A stretch of DNA of 64,000 nt from JACVRW01 sp963739095 (GCA_963739095.1 CAVTZF010000039.1:62001-126000), one strand, 5' to 3'. Counted from the stretch's first letter, positions 11,104-20,728 are shown. Program-made: numbers and translations. The notes: generated by a model not told the origin, from the letters alone.

Positions 11104-11316
11104 GCTGAACGACGGGCTATGAGGGGTGGGTCCGGACGCATGCGCCACATTGCCGGATTGATGGTCCGTACCGGCACCAATCCGGCAACGTGTCGTCCTG
11201 CGCTGTGGCCGACGCGACTCCGACGATGCTTGGTCCCTTCCCGTTGATAATCAACGGAAACGCACCACGCACGGGCGCGCGCGCCAGCCCAACCCCCCTT
11301 CCCCAGCCGCCGTTCG
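11104..11316. repeat. Palindromic repeat element, unit 2
   Basis: Begins with the same 25 bases as unit 1. It then has a hairpin with arms TTGCCGGATTG (11150-11160) and CAATCCGGCAA (11178-11188), CGACGATGC at 11221, a near-perfect second copy of the CCGTTGA-TAA-TCAACGG palindrome (11241-11257), and CCCTTCCCCAGC at 11296-11307. The hairpin arms and CCCTTCCCCAGC recur at 61241-61396, so this is one dispersed repeat family. No transposase is present. A MITE/REP-like nature is inference. Confidence 0.75.
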
Positions 11317-11879
11317 CTGCGTCCCGCCTGGGCGCCCGCGCCGAGGCCGGGCCGAACACGCGCATCGTTGCCGAGGCGGAACTGCCCTGCCCGGAGCGCT
11401 CGGCGCTGCGGAGCTGGTCGGTGCAGGGGCCGGCGGGGGCGCCCGGCGCGCCCGGGCCCAAGGGCGCCACCGGAGCCCAGGGACCTAAGGGACCTAAGGG
11501 GCCAAAGGGTCCCGGCGGCGGGGGCACCTCGTACGGCGCTTCGAAGAGCGCCTCGGTGCAGATCCCGAAGAACGGGTCCGTCTCCCTGACGCTGCCGCTG
11601 CCGAAGGGCAGGTACTTCGTGAGCGCCAAGGCGAGCCTCCAGACCGACAACGTCAAATGCCGGCTGCTGCGGGTCGGGAAGGCCGCGGACCTCGATGCCG
11701 GCTCGATCGGCTCCGGCGACCACGTGGCGGGGACCGTGTCGGTCCAGCGGCTGCAACTCTTGCAGTCCGCGGGCCAGGTGCGGCTTACCTGCGTCAACCA
11801 GAGCAGCAAGCTCACCTTCGTCTCCAACCGCAGGATTGCCGCGATCGGGATCGACGGGTTTCTTGAGCTGGGGAGTTGA
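11190..11879 (+). CDS. Collagen-like repeat protein, 5' end uncertain (probably eroded)
   Basis: The convincing part begins near 11360. It contains a short Gly-X-Y stretch (about 11424-11520, GPAGAPGAPGPKGATGAQGP and three GPK triplets) followed by a beta-rich globular domain of roughly 110 residues with two Cys (KCRLL, LTCVN) and the end GIDGFLELGS. Collagen-like cell-surface proteins of actinobacteria normally begin with a signal peptide; none is found. The open frame instead runs back through the palindromic repeats, where no ribosome-binding site is visible. GTG 11190 is only the furthest start and GTG 11421 is another candidate. The gene may have lost its 5' end to the repeat element. 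Converges on the GH15 gene 11 bases away. Confidence 0.5.
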   Translation: MSSCAVADATPTMLGPFPLIINGNAPRTGARASPTPLPQPPFAASRLGARAEAGPNTRIVAEAELPCPERSALRSWSVQGPAGAPGAPGPKGATGAQGPKGPKGPKGPGGGGTSYGASKSASVQIPKNGSVSLTLPLPKGRYFVSAKASLQTDNVKCRLLRVGKAADLDAGSIGSGDHVAGTVSVQRLQLLQSAGQVRLTCVNQSSKLTFVSNRRIAAIGIDGFLELGS

Positions 11880-11890
11880 GGGCGGCCGCG

Positions 11891-13825
11891 TCAGCGCTGC
11901 GCCCGCTGCTGCGACAGCTCCTGCCACAGCGGCAGGTGGCCGACCTCGATCCCCTGCTCGCCGCGGATCACGTGCATCACGGCGTTGATCAGGGCGAGGT
12001 GGGTGAACGCCTGCGGGAAGTTGCCGAGGTGGCGGCCTGAGCGCGCGTCGATCTCCTCGGCGTACAGGCCGAGCGGGCTCGCGTAGCCGAGCAGCTTCCC
12101 GCACAGGTCGCGGGCGGCCTCGATCTCGCCGATCTCGACGAAGGCCGATACGAGCCAGAACGAGCAGATCGTGAAGGTGCCCTCTTCGCCGGACAGGCCG
12201 TCGTCGGTCTCGTCCGGGCGGTAGCGCAGCACGAGGCCGTCCTCGGTCAGCTCGTCAGCGATCGCGAGCACGGTCTTGCGGATGCGCTCGTCGTCCGGCG
12301 CCAAGAAGCGGGTGAGCACCATCAGCAGCACCGAGGCGTCGAGCGCGTCGGTGTCGTAGTGCTGTGTGAAGACGCCGCGCTCGTCGAGGGCGTTCTCGCA
12401 GATGTCGTTCTTGATCTCGTCCGCGCTCGACTGCCAGCGCGCCGCGAACTCGAGCTCTCCGCGGATCTCGGCGAGGCGGGCGCCGCGGTCGGCCGCCACC
12501 CAGCACATGAGCTTCGACGAGGTGAAGTGCTTTGGTTCTCCGCGCACCTCCCATATGCCGCGATCGGGCAGGCGCCACTTCTCGAGCGCGGTCTCGACCT
12601 GGCGCTTGAGGATCGGCCAGATGCGCTCCGGCAGGTGGTCGCGCGACTTCGTGTGGAGGTAGACGGAGTCGAGCAGCGCGCCCCAGACGTCGTGCTGTTC
12701 CTGGTCATACGCGGCGTTGCCGACCCGCACCGGCCGGGAGTACTCGTAGCCCGTCAGGTGGTCGAGCGTCCGCTCCGGCAGCGCGTCCTCGCCGCCGATC
12801 CCGTACATGATCTGGAGCTGGTGCTGCTCCGCCTCCGCGACGTCGGCCATGAAGTAGAAGAAGTCGTTCGCCTCCCAGTCGAACCCGAGCGTGTAGAGGC
12901 CCCAGAGCATGAAGGTGGCGTCGCGGATCCAGGTGTAGCGGTAGTCCCAGTTGCGCTCGCCGCCGGGCGTCTCGGGGAGGGAGGTGGTGGCGGCCGCGAC
13001 GAGGGCGCCCGTGGGCGAGTAGGAGAGGCCCTTGAGCGTCAGCGCGGCGCGCTGCAGGTGCGTGCGCCACGGATGGTCCGGGAACTGGCCGTGGTCGAGC
13101 CAGTGCTGCCAGTGGTGCGCGGTCCAGACGAGCCGGTCGTAGGCGTCCTCGTAGGTCTGGGGCGCTGGGTGCTCGGACCACGTCAGTGCGACGAACAGCG
13201 TGTCGCCCTCCTTCATCAGCGTGCGGGCCGTGGCGCGCGGCCCCTCGAAGCCGAGGTTCATGTCCGAGGTGAGCTTGAGCTCGACGTCGCAGTCCTCGGC
13301 CTTGCAGGCGGCCTCGTGATAGCCCGCGCCGGTGTACGCCCATTTGCCGTTGAGCCGCCCGTAGTCGAAGCGCGGCTCGCAGTCGAGCGTCACCTGCACC
13401 TCGCCGTTCACGCAGCGAATCAGGCGCAGCAGCACATGGTCGGCGTCGTAGTCGGTCGGCGCCCGCCGGTGCGTGTGCGAGCGCTCGTGCTCGTGGTGCC
13501 AGGGGCCGATCAGGAGTACGTCGCGGACGATGATCCAGCCGCCGCTCGTGCCCCAGCTCGTCTCGACCACCATCGTGCCGGGCAGGTAGCGCCGCGCGGC
13601 CGGCACCTCGACGTCGGCAGGCCCCAGCCGGAACGTCCCGGCGTCGCGGTCGAGGATCGCGCCGAACACGCTCGGCGAGTCGAAGCGCGGCAGGCACAGC
13701 CACTCGACGTTGCCGTTCGGCCCGACCAGCGCGCAGGTCTCGCAGTCGGACAGGAACGCGTAGTCGGCGATCTGCGGGAACTGGCCTCCGCCGAGGCCGC
13801 CCTGCGGTACCCAGGGTGTGCTCAT
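11891..13825 (-). CDS. Glycoside hydrolase family 15 (glucoamylase/trehalase-type)
   Basis: A 644-residue protein with the GH15 N-terminal beta domain (about residues 15-230) and an (alpha/alpha)6 barrel. Conserved segments are DYAFLSDCETCALVGPNGN, RNWDYRYTWIRDATFMLWGL near residue 289, PLTGYEYSRPV-like DHLTGYEYSRPVRVGNAA and QHYDTDALDASVLLMVL. No signal peptide is present, so it should act in the cytosol. Cytosolic actinobacterial members of this family include trehalases, which fits its place as last gene of an operon with glucokinase and the pentose phosphate enzymes. Alpha-glucan hydrolysis is the alternative. The ATG overlaps the pgl stop (ATGA). Confidence 0.92.
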   Translation of the reverse strand: MSTPWVPQGGLGGGQFPQIADYAFLSDCETCALVGPNGNVEWLCLPRFDSPSVFGAILDRDAGTFRLGPADVEVPAARRYLPGTMVVETSWGTSGGWIIVRDVLLIGPWHHEHERSHTHRRAPTDYDADHVLLRLIRCVNGEVQVTLDCEPRFDYGRLNGKWAYTGAGYHEAACKAEDCDVELKLTSDMNLGFEGPRATARTLMKEGDTLFVALTWSEHPAPQTYEDAYDRLVWTAHHWQHWLDHGQFPDHPWRTHLQRAALTLKGLSYSPTGALVAAATTSLPETPGGERNWDYRYTWIRDATFMLWGLYTLGFDWEANDFFYFMADVAEAEQHQLQIMYGIGGEDALPERTLDHLTGYEYSRPVRVGNAAYDQEQHDVWGALLDSVYLHTKSRDHLPERIWPILKRQVETALEKWRLPDRGIWEVRGEPKHFTSSKLMCWVAADRGARLAEIRGELEFAARWQSSADEIKNDICENALDERGVFTQHYDTDALDASVLLMVLTRFLAPDDERIRKTVLAIADELTEDGLVLRYRPDETDDGLSGEEGTFTICSFWLVSAFVEIGEIEAARDLCGKLLGYASPLGLYAEEIDARSGRHLGNFPQAFTHLALINAVMHVIRGEQGIEVGHLPLWQELSQQRAQR

Positions 13826-14484
13826 AGACGAGCCGCGGCAGCCTGGTCGAGCAGAACGGTGACCTCGCCCTCGACCAGCGAGGCGGGCGCGCGCGGATCC
13901 GGCCGGCCCGAGAAAGCGCGCGCGACGGCGTCCGCCTTGTCCTCGCCGGTGACGAGGAAGACCTTCCGGTCGGTGGCGTTCACGACCGGGAGCGTGAGCG
14001 TGATGCGCGAAACCAGCGGCGCCATCCCGGGCGTCTCCACGCCGACGACCCTGCGCGAGCGCTCGCCAAGCGCGTCGTCGTTCGGGAACAGCGAGCAGGT
14101 GTGCGCATCCGGGCCGAGCCCCAGCAGCATCAGGTGGAACGCCTCCGGGCCGCTCTCGTCGAGCTCGCGCTCGTAGTCGCGGGCGCCCTCGTCCGGGCCG
14201 AGCTCGCCCTTCATCCGGTGGACGCCGAGGCCCCCGACCTTCGAGAACCAGGCTCGCTCTGCCATGCCGTAGTTCGAGTGCTCGTGATCGGGCGGCACAC
14301 AGCGCTCGTCGGTGAACCAGACATCGACACCCTCCCAGTCCTCGCGCTGCTCGGCGGCGCGCTCGTAGGCCCGGCGCGGGGTCGAGCCGCCCGTGATCAC
14401 CACGTGGCCCGCGGCCTCGATGAGCAGCGCGCAGGCCTCGCCCGCGGGGTCCTCCAGGATCCGGAAGTCGGGCCTCTGTGTCAT
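13822..14484 (-). CDS. pgl: 6-phosphogluconolactonase
   Basis: A 220-residue cytosolic enzyme of the Pgl/DevB (SOL) family. Signature pieces are VVITGGSTPRRAYE near the start, WFTDERCVPPDHEHSNYGMAE near residue 75 and LLGLGPDAHTCSLFP near residue 130. It hydrolyses 6-phosphogluconolactone to 6-phosphogluconate, between Zwf and Gnd, all in this operon. Its ATG overlaps the opcA stop and its own stop overlaps the GH15 start, both as ATGA, so expression is coupled to both neighbours. Confidence 0.93.
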   Translation of the reverse strand: MTQRPDFRILEDPAGEACALLIEAAGHVVITGGSTPRRAYERAAEQREDWEGVDVWFTDERCVPPDHEHSNYGMAERAWFSKVGGLGVHRMKGELGPDEGARDYERELDESGPEAFHLMLLGLGPDAHTCSLFPNDDALGERSRRVVGVETPGMAPLVSRITLTLPVVNATDRKVFLVTGEDKADAVARAFSGRPDPRAPASLVEGEVTVLLDQAAAARL

Positions 14485-15548
14485 CGGAGCATCGACTCGG
14501 CGCAGGCGAGGGCCGCCTCGTAGGCCGGATCGCGCAGGAGCGCCTGGCGGATGCCCTCGCCGAGGATCCCGCCCTCCCCGCGCGACGCGCCGAGCACGGT
14601 CCAGGTCGACTCGTGACCCTTGGCATCCGTGCGCGTCGCGGCGAGCCCGCCCGGGCCGCGGTCGAGCGAAATGCTCATCCCGGAGGCCGTGCCGATCTTG
14701 ACGCCCGCCAGCCCCGGCACGCTCTGGTCGTTGTCGGGGAGCAGGTTGAGGCGCACGTCGGTGCGCTTGCCGTGCGCCGTCCCGTGCAGTCCCGAGTTCG
14801 AATGTACGAGCGCGCCCGCCTTCCAGCCGAGCCGGGACGCGAGCCAGGCGCAGAAGAGCACGCCGGAGGCACTCGAATCGGGCCGGTGGCGAACCGCCAC
14901 CTCGTCGATGCGGCCAAGCTCCGGGCGCCACTGGGGCGGGTCGAAGGTGGTGGCCACGCGCTCGCGCCAGGGCGTGCTGCGCAGCCAGGCAAGGTCGACG
15001 ACATACGCCTGCTCCGCCAGCTCGCGCGCGCGCCCGAGCGCGACGGCCGGGTCGGGCTCGCCGACCGAGTCGATCAGGACGACCTGCGAGAGCACCAGCA
15101 GCGCGTCGATCGCCTCCGGGTGGCCGTGCGGCGACCACAGCAGTGTGGGGATGTCCGTGACCACGAGCGGGTCGACGATCGTGTCGAGCTTCTCGAGGTG
15201 CTTGGGGCCGAGGTCGAGCACGATGCGCTCGCGCGTCAGCGCCAGCTCACCGGGCTTGTGGTGGTCCGCCGACGGCGTGATCGAGACCCAGGCGTCGATC
15301 GACGTGCGCCCCTCCTCGACGGCGCACACGATCGTCCGCGACGCCCCGTAGCGGCCCACCTGCTCGAGCCGGTTGAGGATCTCGCCACGCCACTCCCTGT
15401 CGACCACCACCACGAGGTTCAGGACACGCGCAGGGGCATACGTCTCATCGTTCTGGGCCTGCTCCTTGAGCATGTTGCGCAGCGCGGCCTCGATCGTCGC
15501 CGGCGTGCAGTCCTGCGCGGACCAGACTGCCCCGGCCGGCGCCTCCAC
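14481..15548 (-). CDS. opcA: Glucose-6-phosphate dehydrogenase assembly protein OpcA
   Basis: A 355-residue protein with the OpcA family hallmarks: ARVLNLVVVVDREW near residue 40, VDPLVVTDIPTLLWSPHGHP near 125 and FCAWLASRLGW near 230. OpcA is an allosteric partner or assembly factor of Zwf in actinobacteria and cyanobacteria. The GTG start at 15548 directly follows the zwf TAG with no spacer, so the pair is translationally coupled, as usual for this partnership. Confidence 0.92.
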   Translation of the reverse strand: MEAPAGAVWSAQDCTPATIEAALRNMLKEQAQNDETYAPARVLNLVVVVDREWRGEILNRLEQVGRYGASRTIVCAVEEGRTSIDAWVSITPSADHHKPGELALTRERIVLDLGPKHLEKLDTIVDPLVVTDIPTLLWSPHGHPEAIDALLVLSQVVLIDSVGEPDPAVALGRARELAEQAYVVDLAWLRSTPWRERVATTFDPPQWRPELGRIDEVAVRHRPDSSASGVLFCAWLASRLGWKAGALVHSNSGLHGTAHGKRTDVRLNLLPDNDQSVPGLAGVKIGTASGMSISLDRGPGGLAATRTDAKGHESTWTVLGASRGEGGILGEGIRQALLRDPAYEAALACAESMLR

Positions 15549-17064
15549 CTAGATCGCCCGCCAGTGGTGGCCGTCCTCGATCAGAGCCTCGGCCTCCTTC
15601 GGGCCGCTCGTGCCCGCCGGGTAGGTGTAGAGCGGGACGTCCGCGCCGGCCCAGGACTCCAGGATCGGGTCGATGATGCGCCACTGCGCCTCTACCTCAT
15701 CGTCGCGGGTGAAGAGCGTCGCGTCGCCGCGCATGGCGTCGAGGATGAGCCGCTCGTAGGCCTCGGGCGACTGTGACAGGAACGCCGTGCCGTACAGGAA
15801 CTCCATGATCACCGGGCGGATGCGCATGCGCGTGCCGGGGATCTTCGCGCCGAGCGACAGCGACACGCCCTCGTTCGGCTGCATCGTCATGATCAGCTCG
15901 TTCGGCTGGACGCCCACCGAGCCGGCCGCCTCGAAGGCGAGGTGCGGCACCGGCTTCAGCGTCACGGCGATCTCAGTGACCTTGCGGGTGAGGCGCTTGC
16001 CGGTGCGCAGGTAGATCGGCACGCCGGCCCAGCGCCAGTTGTCGACCTCGAGCTTGAGCGCCACGTAGGTCTCCGTCTTCGAGTCGTCCGGCACGCCCTC
16101 CTCGTCGAGGTAGCCGACCACGTCCTTGCCCTCCGCCATGCCGACGGTGTACTGCGCACGCACCACCTCGTCGGGCGTGGGCGGCTGGATCGCGTGCAGC
16201 ACCTTGACCTTCTCGTCGCGCACCTCGTCGGCGGTGAACGTGACCGGCGGCTCCATGCACAGCAGCGTCAGCAGCTGCAGCATGTGGTTCTGGACGAGGT
16301 CACGCAGGGCACCGGCGGAGTCGTAGTAGCCCGCCCTGCGGCCGATCCCCAGGTCCTCCGCCGCGGTGATCTGGACGTAGTCGATGAAGTTGCGGTTCCA
16401 GATCGGCTCGAACATGCCGTTCGCGAAGCGGAACGCCAGCACGTTCTGGACGGTCTCCTTGCCCAGGTAGTGGTCGATGCGGAAGACCTGGGACTCGTCC
16501 AGCACCGAGAGCACCTCCCGGTTCAGCTCCTGCGCCTCCGCGAGCCGCGTGCCGAACGGCTTCTCGATCACCACCCGCACGTCGGCGCCCTCGACCTGCT
16601 TCGAGCCCGTGCTCGCCCAGCTTGTGGACGATGAGCGCGAAGAACATCGGCGCCGTCGACAGGTAGAAGACGCGGTTGTAGACGATTCCCGCGTCCTCGT
16701 CGCACTCGGCCAGCTCCTGCTTGAGCCGCTCGAAGACGCTGTCGTCGTCGAACGAGCCCGGCACGTAGCGCACGCGCTCGAGCAGCTTGTCGAGCACCTG
16801 CGGATCGGGCTCGCGCCGCGAGTATTCCTTGATCGACTCCCGTGCCATGTCGCGGTAGTCGCCGTGCGGGATGTCGGAGCGCGACACCGCGATGAGGTTG
16901 AAGCGCTCGGGCAGCGCGCCCTCGTGCGCGAGGTTGTAGAAGGCCGGCAGCAGCTTCCGGTGGGCCAGGTCGCCCGTGCCGCCGAAGATCACGACGGAGG
17001 TCGGGCGAACCGGCTGGCGCTCGAGGCCTTCTACGAGCGGGTTGTCCTGCTCGACCGTGGCCAC
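15549..17064 (-). pseudogene. zwf: Glucose-6-phosphate 1-dehydrogenase with one frameshift near 16602
   Basis: The gene spans 1516 bases, i.e. a normal 505-codon Zwf plus one base. The N-terminal part (GTG 17064) has the dinucleotide loop VVIFGGTGDLAHRKLLPAFY and runs well to IVHKLGEHGL. The frame then changes, and the downstream part resumes with VVIEKPFG, the active-site FRIDHYLGKETVQN and WAGVPIYLRTGKRL. One surplus base in the stretch 16601-16606 explains the switch. The rest is undamaged and opcA, pgl and gnd are intact, so either a very recent mutation or a sequence error is likely. Zwf makes 6-phosphogluconolactone and NADPH. Starts three bases after the gnd stop. Confidence 0.85.
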
Positions 17065-17066
17065 GG

Positions 17067-18020
17067 CTACTCGGCGTGCGCCTGGCTCTGCGCCTCGGGG
17101 TCCGCCGCCTTGACCGCATGGCCGCCGAACTGGTTGCGCAGCGCGGCGTCGACCTTGGCGGCGAACTCGCCTCTCCCGCGCGAGGAGTAGCGCTCGTAGA
17201 GCGACTGGGCGATCACGGGCGTCGGAACTTTTTGCTCGATGCCCTCTTCGACCGTCCAGCGACCCTCACCCGAGTCCTCGACGAATGGGGCGATGCCGGC
17301 GAGCTCGTTGCCTTCCTGCTCGAATGCCCGCGCCGCGAGCTCGCACAGCCAAGAGCGCACGACCGAACCCTGCATCCATAGGTGAGCGATCTGCGCATTG
17401 TCGAGCTCGTACTCGCAGTGATTGAAGAGCGCGAAGCCCTCGGCGTAGGCCTGCATCATCCCGTATTCCACGCCGTTGTGGACCATCTTCACGTAGTGGC
17501 CCGCACCCGTGGGCCCGAAGTGCCCCCAGCCTGGCCCGTGTTCCTCGGTGTGCGGCGGTGCCAGCACGTCGAGGATGGGTGAAAGCCGCTCCACTGCTTC
17601 GTCGGGGCCGCCGACCATCATGCAGTACCCGACCTGGAGGCCCCAGACCCCTCCGCTGACGCCCACGTCCACGTAGTGCACGCCTCGAGGCTTGAGCGCG
17701 TCGCGGCGGGCTTTGTCGTCGGTCCACTTGGAGTTGCCGCCGTCGATGATCGTGTCGCCCTCCTCGAGCAGAGCCGCGAGCTCGTCGACCGTGCTCTGGG
17801 TGGGGTCGCCGGCGGGCACCATGATCCAGACCGAGCGCGGCGCATCGAGCTTCGACACCAGGTCCTCAAGCGAGGAGGCGCCGGTCGCACCGAAGTCCTC
17901 GACCGCGCCGACCGCGGCGGTGCTGAAGTCGAAGACGACACACGTGTGCTCCGAGTCGCGGTGGATCCGGTGCACCATGTTGGCGCCCATCTTGCCTAGC
18001 CCTACGAAGCCGAGCTGCAT
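17067..18020 (-). CDS. gnd: 6-phosphogluconate dehydrogenase, decarboxylating (short GndA-type)
   Basis: A 317-residue cytosolic enzyme, close to the 300-residue short class. It has a Rossmann motif GFVGLGKMGANMV at the N-terminus, IDGGNSKWTDD near residue 93, DVGVSGGVWGLQVGYCMMVGG near 117 and the catalytic GHYVKMVHNGVEYGMMQ near 173 (Lys and Asn). It converts 6-phosphogluconate to ribulose 5-phosphate with CO2 release and NAD(P)H. Its ATG overlaps the tal-pgi stop. The substrate binding pieces are intact. Confidence 0.95.
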   Translation of the reverse strand: MQLGFVGLGKMGANMVHRIHRDSEHTCVVFDFSTAAVGAVEDFGATGASSLEDLVSKLDAPRSVWIMVPAGDPTQSTVDELAALLEEGDTIIDGGNSKWTDDKARRDALKPRGVHYVDVGVSGGVWGLQVGYCMMVGGPDEAVERLSPILDVLAPPHTEEHGPGWGHFGPTGAGHYVKMVHNGVEYGMMQAYAEGFALFNHCEYELDNAQIAHLWMQGSVVRSWLCELAARAFEQEGNELAGIAPFVEDSGEGRWTVEEGIEQKVPTPVIAQSLYERYSSRGRGEFAAKVDAALRNQFGGHAVKAADPEAQSQAHAE

Positions 18021-20728
18021 CAGAGAATCTCCTCCTTGAGGGACCGCACAGCGGCGGCTGGGTCGCCCTCGAGCCGTACCTGGACGGCGGGAAGGCCATG
18101 GTCACGGAGCGTCAGCAGGTCGCCGATCGCCTGGGCGTTCTTCAGGTGGCCGAAGGTGTAGCCCGCCTCGGGGATCTCGACGTCCTCGTCGCCGTCGTGG
18201 ATCAGCTGAAGGAACAGGCCGGTGGGCGGTCCGCCCTTGTGCAGCTGGCCGGTCGAGTGCAGGAAGCGGGGGCCGTAGCCGAACGTGGTGGTCGCCTTGG
18301 TCTTCGCCCGAATTGCCTCGCGCACCTCCGTCATGGCCGCGTCGAACTCGTCGGACGGCTCGACGTAGCCCATGATCGCCACGTAGTGCGGAGGTGCCGC
18401 CTTGCCGAGCAGCTCGCGCGGGTCACCCGGGTCCGGCGACGGCAGCTCGCCGGCCGCGAGGACCTCGTTCGTCTTGTCCTTGGCCTCCTGCACGTTGGGC
18501 TGGTCGAACGGGTTGATGCCGAGCACCCAGCCCGCGACCGCGACCGCGAACTCCGAGAAGAAGAAGATCCGGCCGAGGTCGGAGGCACCGTGCGCATCCA
18601 GCTTGAGCGTCGGGTGACCCGCCCGGCCGAGCGCATCGATCTTCTTGTCGAGCTCCTCGTCCGGGTCGTCGGCGTTGCGCAGGTAGATGAAGACGCGGTC
18701 GTCGCCGTAGTCGTCCGGCTCGCCGATCGGCTCGCCGGCCACCGGCAGGATGCCCTTGCCCTGCTTGCCCGTCGACTCGGCGATCAGCTGCTCCACCCAG
18801 AGGCCGAAGCTCTCGATCGGAGGCGAGACCACGAAGGTGGCCTTGTCGCGTCCCAGCAGGGCGAGCTGACCCATCACCACGCCGAGCCAGAGGCCCGAGT
18901 TGTTCTCGCTCGAGTCGAAGTTCGCGCAGTTCTGCTCGGCCACCTGGGCGCTCTGCAGCATCGCCTCGATGTTCACGCCCGCGAGCGCGGCCGGGACCAT
19001 GCCGAAGTGCGAGAGCACGGAGTAGCGCCCGCCGATCTCCGGGTCCGCCTCGAAAATGCGCCGGAAGCCGCGCTCGCGCGCCTTCTCGACGAGCGGGCTG
19101 CCGGGATCCGTCACGGCCACGAACTGGTCGCCGTTGCCCCCGGCGCGCTCGTAGAAGTGGCGCATGTGCGAGAGCGTCTCGAGCGTCCCGCCCGACTTCG
19201 ACGACACGATGAAGATCGTCTTCCCGATGTCGATCGCCCGCTCGGTGTCGAGGATGAAACCGGGGTCGGTCGAGTCGAGCACATGGAGCTGGAGCCCGCC
19301 GGGGATCTGGCCGAACGAGCGCCTGATCACCTCCGGGCCGAGGCTCGATCCGCCCATCCCGAGCAGTACGGCGTACTCGAAGCCCTGCGCCCGTACCTCG
19401 GCGGCGAACTCGTCGAGCTCCGACGCGTGCTCGAGCATCTTGTCCGAGATCGTCAGCCAGCCCAGGCGGTTGCCGATCTCAGGCACGCCGGGGCCGCCCC
19501 ATAGCGACTCATCCTTCTGCCAGACGCGCTTTGCGACCTCCTCGCGCTCCGCCTGACCTATGCGCTCGATGATCTCCGGCTCGAGCTCGTCGGGGATCGC
19601 GGACTCGATCGTCTTCGGGCGGCCGGTGACGACCCCCTCGCGCGCCAGCTCGACGCCGCCGACCAGCTGGTCGAACGGCGCGACGAACTTCTCGATGCCC
19701 TCGCGGAGCAGTGTCTTCGTCACGTCGCCCATGTCGATGCCGGCATCGGCAAGCCGCTGCAGGTCCTCCGTGGGATTGATCTCCGCGGTCGCACCGGAAA
19801 ACTCGAGCTCCTCGCGGCAGGCCATCAGCGTGTTGAGCGGCATCGTGTTGACCGTGTGCGGCGCGACGAGCTCGGCCACGTACTTGGTCTCCGGGTAGCG
19901 CGGATCCTTGACGCCGGTCGACGCCCACAGCGGCCGCTGCAGGAACGCGCCGGCCTCGCGCAGCTCCGCGAAGCGCTCGCCGAGGAACAGCTCCTCGAAC
20001 TTCTCATACGCGGCGCGCGCGTTCGCGACCGCGGCGATCCCGAACAGGTCCTCCGTGCCCATCGCGGCCAGCCGCTTGTCGACCTCGGTGTCGACGCGCG
20101 ACACGAAGAAGCTCGCCACGGAGTGGACGTCGAGCGACTCGCCGGCGTCATGGCGGCGCTGGATCCCGCGGATGTATGCCTCGGCGATCGCCGTGTAGGA
20201 CTCGACCGAGAACAGCAGCGTCACGTTGATGTTGATGCCGGCCGCGATCGCGTCCTCGATCGCCTGCACGCCCTCCTCGGTGCCGGGGATCTTGACCATC
20301 AGGTTGGGCCGGTCGACGCGGGCCCAGTAGTCCTTGGCCTGAGCCAGCGTGCCGTCGGTGTCGTGGGCGAGCCCCGGCTCGACCTCGAGCGAGACGAAGC
20401 CGTCGTCGTGGTTCTCGTCGTCCCAGACGGGACGCAGCACGTCCGCGGCCAGCTGCACGTCGAGGATTGCGACCTCGTCGTAGATCTCGCGCGCCGACAG
20501 CCCCTTCTCCGCGAGCTCGGCGATCTGCTCGTCGTAGTCGGTGGAGCCCAGGATCGCCTTCTCGAAGATCGCCGGATTCGACGTGACGCCGCGCAGCGAG
20601 TCCTCGCGCACGAGGCGCTCGAGCTCACCGCTCGTGATCATCGTGCGCCGGATCTGGTCGAGCCAGACGCTCGTGCCGGCGGCGGTCAGTGCGGCGAGCC
20701 GCTCGCTTACCCCTGGTTCGACGCTCAT
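18020..20728 (-). CDS. tal-pgi: Bifunctional transaldolase/glucose-6-phosphate isomerase
   Basis: A 902-residue fusion. Residues 1 to about 370 form a transaldolase with TSNPAIFEKAI, NLMVKIPGTEEG (Schiff-base Lys near 148) and VSRVDTEVDKRL. From about 380 onward comes a phosphoglucose isomerase with GMGGSSLGPEVI, IVSSKSGGTLET and the C-terminal NPFDQPNVQEAK. Such fusions are known in actinobacteria and cyanobacteria. The fusion joins the non-oxidative pentose phosphate branch to upper glycolysis. The gene is uninterrupted, overlaps the gnd start by one base and follows tkt by 10 bases. Confidence 0.95.
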   Translation of the reverse strand: MSVEPGVSERLAALTAAGTSVWLDQIRRTMITSGELERLVREDSLRGVTSNPAIFEKAILGSTDYDEQIAELAEKGLSAREIYDEVAILDVQLAADVLRPVWDDENHDDGFVSLEVEPGLAHDTDGTLAQAKDYWARVDRPNLMVKIPGTEEGVQAIEDAIAAGININVTLLFSVESYTAIAEAYIRGIQRRHDAGESLDVHSVASFFVSRVDTEVDKRLAAMGTEDLFGIAAVANARAAYEKFEELFLGERFAELREAGAFLQRPLWASTGVKDPRYPETKYVAELVAPHTVNTMPLNTLMACREELEFSGATAEINPTEDLQRLADAGIDMGDVTKTLLREGIEKFVAPFDQLVGGVELAREGVVTGRPKTIESAIPDELEPEIIERIGQAEREEVAKRVWQKDESLWGGPGVPEIGNRLGWLTISDKMLEHASELDEFAAEVRAQGFEYAVLLGMGGSSLGPEVIRRSFGQIPGGLQLHVLDSTDPGFILDTERAIDIGKTIFIVSSKSGGTLETLSHMRHFYERAGGNGDQFVAVTDPGSPLVEKARERGFRRIFEADPEIGGRYSVLSHFGMVPAALAGVNIEAMLQSAQVAEQNCANFDSSENNSGLWLGVVMGQLALLGRDKATFVVSPPIESFGLWVEQLIAESTGKQGKGILPVAGEPIGEPDDYGDDRVFIYLRNADDPDEELDKKIDALGRAGHPTLKLDAHGASDLGRIFFFSEFAVAVAGWVLGINPFDQPNVQEAKDKTNEVLAAGELPSPDPGDPRELLGKAAPPHYVAIMGYVEPSDEFDAAMTEVREAIRAKTKATTTFGYGPRFLHSTGQLHKGGPPTGLFLQLIHDGDEDVEIPEAGYTFGHLKNAQAIGDLLTLRDHGLPAVQVRLEGDPAAAVRSLKEEIL

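Noticed and set aside
11891..14626. A 911-residue minus-strand open frame joining upstream sequence to GH15
   Set aside because: Residues before the ATG at 13825 are a shadow of pgl and opcA. The GH15 start forms an ATGA junction with pgl.
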